From Candidatus Uhrbacteria bacterium RIFCSPLOWO2_02_FULL_48_12 (GTDB lineage Bacteria > Patescibacteriota > Patescibacteriia > GWA2-46-9), in NCBI GenBank assembly GCA_001791425.1, contig MGEP01000006.1:1-9502 (forward strand): 9,502 nt of DNA, read 5' to 3'. A model generated the notes under the pieces. It was not told the DNA's origin. It was given only the letters and a program-made list of their open reading frames with translations, and made no database searches. How positions within the stretch are numbered: the stretch's first letter is position 1; each line of letters opens with the position of its first letter. This document shows positions 5,903 to 9,502 of this stretch, in pieces. Both the position numbers and the translations under genes were made by a program.

Positions 5903-6520
5903 CTAGCTAATGGTAAATGATTTACGATGATATGACGAGAGCCCAAATTTTTTTATGGCGCGCCGATGGGCCGCCGTGCCGTATCCTTTGTGCTCGCGAA
6001 AACCATAGCCCGGAAAACGGCGCTCAGCGGCAGTTAAAATCGCATCGCGGTAAACTTTGGCAATAATTGAGGCGGCAGCGATTATCCGCACGCACTTATC
6101 GCCGTCACGCACTCCCTCAACAGGGCAAGCGCAGCCGCCAACTGAAAAATAATCAGCCAAAACATAATCAGCTGACGGGCAAAGGCCGCTTACCGCGCGG
6201 CGGAAAGCCAAGTTGTTGGCTTCGCTGATGCCAATCCTATCTATTTCCTTCTCGCTGACCAAGCCATAACTGAAAGAAATAGCCCGCGCTATAATTCTTT
6301 TCGCCCAACGCGCTCGGGCCAAGGGCGTGACATGTTTTGAATCGCGAAGATCAGGTAGTTTGCAGTATGGTTTTAAAATCAAGGCCGCGGCCACGAGCGG
6401 CCCAGCCCAAGCACCGCGCCCAACTTCATCTAAACCGGCAATCAGCTCATAACCCTGCCGGTGACGGTATGATTCAACCCGCCTAAACTCATGTCGCACT
6501 TTATGCATAATGCTTAACAT
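5903..6520 (-). CDS. rnhB: Ribonuclease HII
   Basis: Endonuclease that cuts the RNA strand of RNA-DNA hybrids and removes misincorporated ribonucleotides; cytoplasmic and metal-dependent. It has 205 aa, within the bacterial RNase HII range. The four acidic catalytic residues are visible: D31-E32 in AGLDEVGRGAWAGP, D123 in VLADYF, and D141 in the GDKC segment before IIAAASIIAKVYRD. The RDSK motif (59-62), GYGFREHKGYGT (171-182) and the terminal SSYHRKSF are also standard. Start ATG 6520 gives MLSIMHKVRHEF; ATG 6508 (MHKVRHEF) is equally possible, and neither has an SD. The 5' end abuts repeat copy 2 (6528-6636), so any nearby promoter must lie in or beyond that repeat. The 3' end (5912-5950) is the direct-repeat partner of the displaced tail at 4584-4622. 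Confidence 0.95.
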   Translation of the reverse strand: MLSIMHKVRHEFRRVESYRHRQGYELIAGLDEVGRGAWAGPLVAAALILKPYCKLPDLRDSKHVTPLARARWAKRIIARAISFSYGLVSEKEIDRIGISEANNLAFRRAVSGLCPSADYVLADYFSVGGCACPVEGVRDGDKCVRIIAAASIIAKVYRDAILTAAERRFPGYGFREHKGYGTAAHRRAIKKFGLSSYHRKSFTIS

Positions 6521-6527
6521 GAAATAA

Positions 6528-6636
6528 ATCCCGCACCTTCACCTCGGAGCATTGAACCCCTTGGGGAAGGATTGATGGTATCCATATCCCCCTGCATCTT
6601 CGTAAAGGTGCGGGAGTATTCTGGAAGGTGCAGGAT
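6528..6636 (+). repeat. MITE-like structured repeat, copy 2
   Basis: Same element as 4154-4295, same orientation. Left end ATCCCGCACCTTC (6528-6540) is identical to copy 1. The right end (6624-6636) is the inverted repeat with one change (GGTGCAGGAT). The inner 10-bp hairpin (6591-6600/6605-6614, loop CGTA) has two T-G wobble pairs where copy 1 has C-G, so pairing is kept although sequence drifted. It is 109 nt because the GC-palindrome segment of copy 1 is missing. It lies 8 nt upstream of the rnhB start and is read antisense to rnhB. Confidence 0.75.
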
Positions 6637-6695
6637 GAATTTGATCCGAGCAGTGCGGCGGCAATTTTTTATTACCGTCGCCAGCACGAAAAGAG

Positions 6696-7082
6696 CTACT
6701 TCGGCAATTCGCAACTGGTTTTTTCTGCCAGCTTTTCGAGAGAAACTTCGCCGCTTTCGCGCGAACCATCGGCAAATTCCCAAGTTGGATAGCCCTCAAT
6801 TTTTTTGTCTTTACATTCCTGCGTCCGCCCCCGCCTATCTGGCGTGGAACATTCAATATAATTCAGATATTGCTCTGACTTGCCAAACATTGCTTTTTGA
6901 TTTTTGCAGTGCGGGCACCAATACGCGCCATAAAACACCGCGCCTTTGTCGTTCAGGCACTGAGCGAACACGTCAAATTTTCCGGGCTGGCTGTTATTGG
7001 ATGAAAAAAATACTACTAGACCAACAACGATCGCCGCCACGACGATTCCCCCGCTAATATAGTTTATCGTTTTCTTGTCCAT
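6696..7082 (-). CDS. Membrane-anchored thioredoxin-like protein (VKOR-associated type)
   Basis: Predicted thiol-disulfide oxidoreductase outside the cytoplasmic membrane, 128 aa. A short basic start (MDKKTINY) and a single hydrophobic segment (~9-27) act as signal anchor. A thioredoxin-fold domain follows, with redox motif CPHC (56-59, in FYGAYWCPHCKNQ) and cis-proline P99 in GYPTWEF. Extra cysteines C78, C90 and C124, with the order ECS...EC...GYPTW...SLEKLAEKTSC, match the thioredoxin-like domain often fused to or encoded near vitamin K epoxide reductase (VKOR) proteins. No VKOR partner is in this window. The role is probably oxidative folding of secreted proteins. It starts 45 nt downstream of the trx gene, in the same orientation. 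No SD. Confidence 0.85.
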   Translation of the reverse strand: MDKKTINYISGGIVVAAIVVGLVVFFSSNNSQPGKFDVFAQCLNDKGAVFYGAYWCPHCKNQKAMFGKSEQYLNYIECSTPDRRGRTQECKDKKIEGYPTWEFADGSRESGEVSLEKLAEKTSCELPK

Positions 7083-7089
7083 ATTATTC

Positions 7090-7110
7090 CACTAAATATA
7101 CACTAAATAT
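7090..7110. repeat. 11-nt tandem duplication in the leader of the membrane thioredoxin gene
   Basis: CACTAAATAT occurs twice in tandem (7090-7099 and 7101-7110) inside an AT/ACTA-rich stretch (7083-7126) separating the two thioredoxin genes. It resembles the ACT-rich leaders at 205-240 and 2775-2808 but lacks their 7-nt period and has the opposite orientation relative to its gene. Confidence 0.5.
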
Positions 7111-7126
7111 TAAAAACTAAAAAACA

Positions 7127-7450
7127 CTAATTTATATGACTTTCCAGCTTGGCAATTAAACCATCTTCGGTCGGCACGCCAATCATCTGTTCAACAACTT
7201 TGCCTGCCTTAAAAAGCAAAAACGTGGGAATGCTCATTATACCATATTTTTGAGCTGTTTCTTGATTTTCATCCACATTAAGCTTGCCTATTTTTATCGG
7301 CCCATCCTTCATGCGCCCAGCCACTCGCTCAATAATGGGCCCAGATACGCGGCAGGGCCCGCACCACGGCGCCCAAAAATCAACCAAAACCGGCACCGCC
7401 GCGCCCAGAACCTCATTCTGAAAATTTTGATCAGTGAAAATAGTTTCCAT
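7127..7450 (-). CDS. trxA: Thioredoxin
   Basis: Small cytosolic disulfide reductase, 107 aa, the standard length. Active site WCGPC at 29-33 (DFWAPWCGPCR, with R rather than the common K after it), cis-proline P75 in SIPTFLLF, D24 in VDFWA and the C-terminal GVPTEDGL helix are typical. The frame stays open up to 7501, but the extra 17 residues (MRVQLPPGPK...) are a translation of the tRNA-Ala 3' half, so METIF at 7450 is the start. The gene lies 24 nt downstream of the tRNA on the same strand. The mRNA could be released by tRNA 3' processing, or arise from the AT-rich gap (TATTATAAC just before the ATG). No SD. Confidence 0.95.
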   Translation of the reverse strand: METIFTDQNFQNEVLGAAVPVLVDFWAPWCGPCRVSGPIIERVAGRMKDGPIKIGKLNVDENQETAQKYGIMSIPTFLLFKAGKVVEQMIGVPTEDGLIAKLESHIN

Positions 7451-7474
7451 AAAGTTATAATAGCTGTTGGATTT

Positions 7475-7545
7475 TGGACCTGGAGGGAGTTGAACCCTCA
7501 ACTCGACTATGCCATAGTCGCGTGTTCCCGTTATACCACAGGCCC
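7475..7545 (-). tRNA. tRNA-Ala (anticodon GGC)
   Basis: A 71-nt cloverleaf on the - strand. The acceptor stem GGGCCTG/CAGGTCC contains the G3:U70 wobble pair that defines alanine tRNAs, with discriminator A73. Anticodon arm CGACT-ATGGCAT-AGTCG gives anticodon GGC. T-arm GAGGG-TTCAACT-CCCTC is perfect. The D-stem GTAT/ACAC has one A-C mismatch and the variable loop has 4 nt. CCA is not encoded. The first 15 nt (7531-7545) overlap the end of the upstream HTH gene. Confidence 0.93.
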
Positions 7546-8229
7546 ATAATACTGTTTGCTAATTTCTTGAACAATTGTGGTTAGCTCATTATATACATCA
7601 GAAGAAAAATAATCTATACGGCAAACCCCTTTATAATCTAACTTTTTTGACGGCCTGCCGATTGTTCGCGGATCAATCTGGGCTTTATAGAACTGCTGTT
7701 GAGGAATTTTCGTCACTTTTGACCAAAATTCTTGTAACCCAATTATATCTTGATCAGCTCGACATTGAAGAGTGCACCGAAATTTTTTTTCATCAACATC
7801 ATAGCACCGGCGCAGCAGTTTCACAAATAATGCAATGATCGCTGGATCAGAATTTCCAAACATCAACGCTCCTCGCTGAGTTTTTGAGCCTTCGCCGAGG
7901 TACAGCATTGTGAGGGCTATTTTAGCTATATCGTAGTTATCTAACAGCCCGCCAAGATAACTAATCCTGACGCGCATACTATTTAAATATACCTCCCGCT
8001 TGCTCTTATTGGCCGCCAAAGCCAATTGACGCGCCATTTTTAATCTTTGGTCAGCACGCTCTTTCATTTGGCGTCTCTGCTCATCAGAAAGGTCTAACCC
8101 TTGGAACCAATACGAAAGAGTGCTTTTTGGTATTTTGCTATTAAGTGTGCTGGATATGTCGGCGTAGCTTCTGCCCAATTTTCGCAAATTCATAGCTTCT
8201 TCTCGCAGTGTTTTGTTATATTTTCCCAT
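7531..8229 (-). CDS. Putative HTH plus LAGLIDADG-like DNA-binding/endonuclease protein
   Basis: A 232-aa protein. N-terminus (~7-45) reads as a helix-turn-helix (EEAMNLRKLGRSYADISSTL followed by KSTLSYWF), like resolvase/transposase HTHs. Residues ~48-80 form a charged amphipathic helix. Residues ~100-225 contain ALTMLYLGEGSK (105-116) and FGNSDPAIIALFVKLLRR (124-141), a pattern I associate with single-motif LAGLIDADG homing-endonuclease-like proteins common in Patescibacteria. The acidic residue of LYLGEG (E113) would be the metal-binding site. That assignment is family inference; a regulatory protein is possible. The last four codons (GPVV) and the TAA stop lie inside tRNA-Ala. Two candidate promoters lie upstream and no SD is visible. 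The tRNA junction suggests a mobile gene settled at the tRNA 5' end. Confidence 0.7.
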   Translation of the reverse strand: MGKYNKTLREEAMNLRKLGRSYADISSTLNSKIPKSTLSYWFQGLDLSDEQRRQMKERADQRLKMARQLALAANKSKREVYLNSMRVRISYLGGLLDNYDIAKIALTMLYLGEGSKTQRGALMFGNSDPAIIALFVKLLRRCYDVDEKKFRCTLQCRADQDIIGLQEFWSKVTKIPQQQFYKAQIDPRTIGRPSKKLDYKGVCRIDYFSSDVYNELTTIVQEISKQYYGPVV

Positions 8230-8266
8230 AATAAAAGGAATGCTACGTGTTTAATTTAATAAAGAT

Positions 8267-8295
8267 ATTGTACCGTAGAATTATGTAATGTTCAA
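8267..8295 (-). promoter_or_regulatory. Candidate promoter of the HTH/LAGLIDADG-like gene (proximal)
   Basis: On the - strand: TTGAAC (8295-8290), 17 nt, TACAAT (8272-8267, 5/6 match). Start of transcription near 8260, giving a leader of about 30 nt to ATG 8229. Confidence 0.45.
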
Positions 8296-8336
8296 TATTA
8301 TATTATGTACAGTATTTAATCATTTTATTATACTCT

Positions 8337-8374
8337 TGTCAATATATTATAATACATTATTGACATTGTTGCAA
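8337..8374 (-). promoter_or_regulatory. Distal minus-strand promoter overlapped by a dyad operator
   Basis: TTGCAA (8374-8369), 17 nt, perfect TATAAT (8351-8346) on the - strand. The inverted repeat TGTCAATA (8337-8344) / TATTGACA (8358-8365) brackets the -10 box with a 13-nt centre. A bound dimer would cover the promoter. The regulator is unknown; the adjacent HTH protein is an obvious but unproven candidate. Confidence 0.45.
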
Positions 8375-8380
8375 ATATAT

Positions 8381-8446
8381 TGTGAAGCTCCACGAGTTGA
8401 TCCGCCTCGGGCGGATGGCTTATTGTCGAACGTAGTTCCGTAGAGC
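8381..8446. repeat. Three-way-junction-like structured repeat, copy A
   Basis: Head TGTGAAGCTCCACGA (8381-8395), 4 nt, then the 17-nt palindrome ATCCGCC-TCG-GGCGGAT (8400-8416), then hairpin GAAC-GTA-GTTC (8428-8438). The outer strand CGTAGAGC (8439-8446) pairs back to GCTCCACG (8387-8394) at 7 of 8 positions. The same head, 4-nt gap and palindrome recur at 9416-9451. Confidence 0.6.
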
Positions 8447-8448
8447 AC

Positions 8449-8501
8449 CCGCCCGGGGCGGACAGAGAACCCACGCACCCCGCCGCAGCGGGGTGCGTGG
8501 G
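8449..8501. repeat. GC-rich palindromes including a 14-bp perfect hairpin
   Basis: CCGCC-CGG-GGCGG (8449-8461) is followed by CCCACGCACCCCGC (8470-8483) and its exact complement (8488-8501) with loop CGCA. There is no T-tract on either strand, so it is not a simple terminator. It lies 10 nt left of parS. Confidence 0.75.
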
Positions 8502-8511
8502 TATAAAATAA

Positions 8512-8527
8512 TGTTTCACGTGAAACA
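8512..8527. promoter_or_regulatory. parS: parS centromere site (ParB/Spo0J binding)
   Basis: TGTTTCACGTGAAACA is a perfect 16-bp palindrome identical to the canonical chromosomal parS consensus known from Bacillus subtilis and most bacteria. ParB loads here as a CTP-dependent clamp and, with ParA and SMC, segregates the replication origin region. Chromosomal parS sites usually cluster near oriC. No parA or parB gene is in the window, and I saw no second site. Confidence 0.88.
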
Positions 8528-8566
8528 ATTTTAAATTAGGCAATTACCCAAACTAATCTAATTAAC

Positions 8567-8602
8567 AAAAACGAGCCGCTGGTTCGCACCACAACGGCTC
8601 GT
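8567..8602 (-). terminator. Rho-independent terminator of the two small minus-strand genes
   Basis: Stem ACGAGCCG (8571-8578) / CGGCTCGT (8595-8602), with an inner TGGT-TCGC-ACCA hairpin. On the - strand it is followed by TTTTGTTAATT. It lies about 60 nt downstream of the membrane-protein stop. Confidence 0.75.
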
Positions 8603-8627
8603 ATCGCCCTGCTTGGTCATGTATCTG

Positions 8628-8660
8628 CCATTATCGTCTTGTGTTAGAGACAAGTAATGG
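8628..8660. other. Stem-loop just after the small membrane protein gene
   Basis: CCATTA (8628-8633) pairs with TAATGG (8655-8660) and CTTGT (8638-8642) with ACAAG (8650-8654); a 4-nt bulge separates the blocks and the loop is 7 nt. Placed between stop codon and terminator, it may stabilise the transcript 3' end. Confidence 0.45.
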
Positions 8661-8825
8661 TCAAAAAATCTTTATGAAAACCCACGTAAACAGCAATGAT
8701 ATTATCACCCACACAAGAAAGCTGGCCCCAAGAGCGATTAATAGACCGGCTATAATGGGCCATATCATGCTACCGCTTCTAGTGGTTTCATCCGTCTCAT
8801 CGATATCGCCTTTGATTTCGTACAT
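8661..8825 (-). CDS. Small membrane protein, unknown function
   Basis: A 54-aa hypothetical protein: acidic cytosolic-type head (MYEIKGDIDETDETTRSGS) followed by a long hydrophobic stretch from about residue 20 to the end (IWPIIAGLLIALG... FIKIF), one long or two short membrane segments. An in-frame ATG 7 codons upstream exists, but the SD AAGGAGG (8837-8831) sits 5 nt before ATG 8825, which fixes that start. Such a strong SD is unlike the large genes here. It lies downstream of the 69-aa gene on the same strand and ends before the terminator, so the two form a two-gene unit. I recognise no family. Confidence 0.65.
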   Translation of the reverse strand: MYEIKGDIDETDETTRSGSMIWPIIAGLLIALGASFLVWVIISLLFTWVFIKIF

Positions 8826-8848
8826 CTTGACCTCCTTCTGCCACAATG

Positions 8849-9058
8849 CTAATGAGTTGGCTCATTGAATTCTGATACTGACACAAGCACGCGACCGCCA
8901 CTTGGCGTGTTTGACTGCATGGCTAATGCCTTTTCCTTGGCATCCTCAATACTGTCCGCGAAAATCTCCTCTTTTTGCGTGGGCAGTACAGCATCATCCG
9001 GGAATTCGGTAAATCCCGTGTTGAAGAAAACCCTGTATATTGCAAGGTACTTTTTCAT
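8849..9058 (-). CDS. Small hypothetical protein
   Basis: A 69-aa soluble protein without cysteine. Its pattern suggests beta-alpha-beta: strand MKKYLAIYRVFF, helix DSIEDAKEKALAM (35-47), strand RVLVSVSEF. No family is recognised. GGAGG (9069-9065), 6 nt before the ATG, is a clear Shine-Dalgarno sequence. The stop (TAG, 8849-8851) lies 23 nt before the start of the membrane-protein gene, whose SD lies in the gap, so both are probably translated from one mRNA. Upstream is the AT-rich divergent spacer. No strong promoter match was found; TAGACA with TATTAC 16 nt downstream is a weak possibility. Confidence 0.65.
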   Translation of the reverse strand: MKKYLAIYRVFFNTGFTEFPDDAVLPTQKEEIFADSIEDAKEKALAMQSNTPSGGRVLVSVSEFNEPTH

Positions 9059-9344
9059 TAGACCCCTCCGTTGTGTTTGTCTTTAGTAATAACATAGTCT
9101 GGAAATTTGTCTATAGGTACTTGGTTAATCAATGAGGTTAGCCACTTAAAATGCTGGATATTATGCTGTAACAGCTGATATTTAATATTATAATATAAAG
9201 ATTACAAAAATACCAAAATTATGTTTTAATATAACATATTTTTTATATTAAACTGTAAAATTCAAATATTGTCAAGATTATTTGCTAGATTTTATCTATT
9301 GTGTTATAATAATGTATACTGAATATCAACAGTATTTGAACTAC
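9059..9344. other. AT-rich divergent intergenic region
   Basis: No gene. 9175-9320 is extremely AT-rich and contains an A/T inverted repeat, TTTAATATA (9225-9233) / TATATTAAA (9244-9252), and the promoter of the right-edge gene. It separates divergent genes and lies about 0.7 kb from parS. I found no clear DnaA box (TTATCCACA). Confidence 0.5.
9282..9310 (+). promoter_or_regulatory. Extended -10 promoter of the right-edge gene
   Basis: TTGCTA (9282-9287), 17 nt, perfect TATAAT (9305-9310) preceded by TGT (9302-9304), an extended -10 TGn element. Start near 9317, a leader of about 28 nt to ATG 9345. No SD. Confidence 0.6.
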
Positions 9345-9502
9345 ATGACTGGCGCTAAAAACTTGAGCATGGCTTTAGCCCTAACAGTGGCTTTTACATT
9401 ATTGGCGTTTAACCCTGTGAAGCTCCTCGATCTTACCCCGCTGGGCGGGGTGGCCTCCCTAGAGATTGGGGCGGAGCGCCTGTCCGCCGAAGACCTGGCG
9501 CA
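9345..9502 (+). CDS. Putative exported or membrane protein, 5' part (runs off the window)
   Basis: Open from ATG 9345 to the window end, 52 complete codons. The start MTGAKNLSMALALTVAFTLLAFN looks like a signal peptide or membrane anchor: a lysine near the N-terminus and then a hydrophobic stretch (~8-22). What follows (PVKLLDLTPLGGVASLEIGAERLSAEDLA) is not recognisable. A good promoter lies upstream. Oddly, codons ~25-45 coincide with structured repeat copy B (9416-9477), and base composition changes abruptly from AT-rich to GC-rich at about 9400. The repeat either inserted in frame or this ORF is not a true gene. Confidence 0.45.
   Translation, partial: MTGAKNLSMALALTVAFTLLAFNPVKLLDLTPLGGVASLEIGAERLSAEDLA
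9416..9477. repeat. Three-way-junction-like structured repeat, copy B
   Basis: Head TGTGAAGCTCCTCGA (9416-9430, 14 of 15 identical to copy A), a 4-nt gap, then palindrome ACCCCGC-TGG-GCGGGGT (9435-9451) with the same 7-bp stem and 3-nt loop. Stem positions 2, 5 and 6 differ from copy A with compensating changes. GGAGC (9473-9477) can close the outer stem with GCTCC (9422-9426). Confidence 0.55.

Larger units (their letters stand above)
8230..8660. other. Gene-free regulatory and structural spacer containing parS
   Basis: About 430 nt without a credible gene between the HTH gene and the small membrane protein. It carries two minus-strand promoters and a dyad (8267-8374), a three-way-junction-like repeat (8381-8446), GC palindromes, a 14-bp hairpin (8470-8501), parS (8512-8527) and a minus-strand terminator (8567-8602). 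A minus-strand frame at 8328-8543 (71 aa) merely runs through these elements. Confidence 0.7.

Noticed and set aside
6572..7057. 161-aa plus-strand frame
   Set aside because: Starts in repeat copy 2 and runs antisense through the membrane thioredoxin gene; no protein-like pattern.
7250..7549. 99-aa plus-strand frame ending in WRELNPQLDYAIVACSRYTTGP
   Set aside because: Antisense of thioredoxin and of the tRNA; its C-terminus is a translation of the tRNA, a common artefact.
8328..8543. 71-aa minus-strand frame containing FHVKHY
   Set aside because: FHVKH is simply the translation of parS; the frame crosses hairpins and promoters and lacks an SD.
1..9502. CRISPR array
   Set aside because: No regularly spaced repeats of CRISPR length; the only periodic repeats are the 7-nt leaders.

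Overview
The window reads as a chromosomal segment of a small-genome bacterium, most likely a member of the Candidate Phyla Radiation / Patescibacteria. This is inferred from gene content and style, not from a database search. Signs are a short RelA/SpoT-type protein without the usual C-terminal regulatory half, a membrane-anchored thioredoxin-like domain of the VKOR-associated kind, an HTH plus LAGLIDADG-like protein abutting a tRNA, many structured palindromic spacers, and large genes that start without a Shine-Dalgarno sequence. TGA is used as a stop, so the standard bacterial code applies.

Left part (1-4074, + strand): the 3' end of an unidentified transcript and a rho-independent terminator, then three genes in tandem: a bifunctional-type (p)ppGpp synthetase/hydrolase (rsh), tryptophanyl-tRNA synthetase (trpS) and a glutamate dehydrogenase family enzyme. 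They link stringent response, Trp-tRNA charging and nitrogen metabolism. The rsh and dehydrogenase leaders are made of ACT-containing heptads repeated at an exact 7-nt period.

Middle (4075-5950): a roughly 500-nt convergent spacer packed with hairpins, a MITE-like repeat (copy 1) and a 36-nt perfect palindrome. It is followed by a visibly AT-rich aroB-like gene (- strand) and a 145-nt element with inverted ends. This AT-rich block is flanked by two directly repeated copies of the 3' end of rnhB (30 of 36 nt identical, offset 1328 nt). It looks like a small island that integrated into the end of rnhB and displaced the original tail.

Right-centre (5903-8229, - strand): rnhB, repeat copy 2 directly in front of it, a membrane-tethered thioredoxin-like protein, a cytosolic thioredoxin, tRNA-Ala(GGC), and an HTH/LAGLIDADG-like gene whose last codons and stop lie inside the tRNA.

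Right end (8230-9502): promoters and a dyad, a three-way-junction-like repeat, a very strong hairpin, a perfect canonical parS (ParB-binding) site, and a minus-strand terminator. Two tiny genes with strong Shine-Dalgarno sequences follow, then an AT-rich divergent spacer and the start of a putative exported protein. The parS site, the divergent gene layout and the AT-rich spacer suggest the window may lie in the origin-proximal part of the chromosome.
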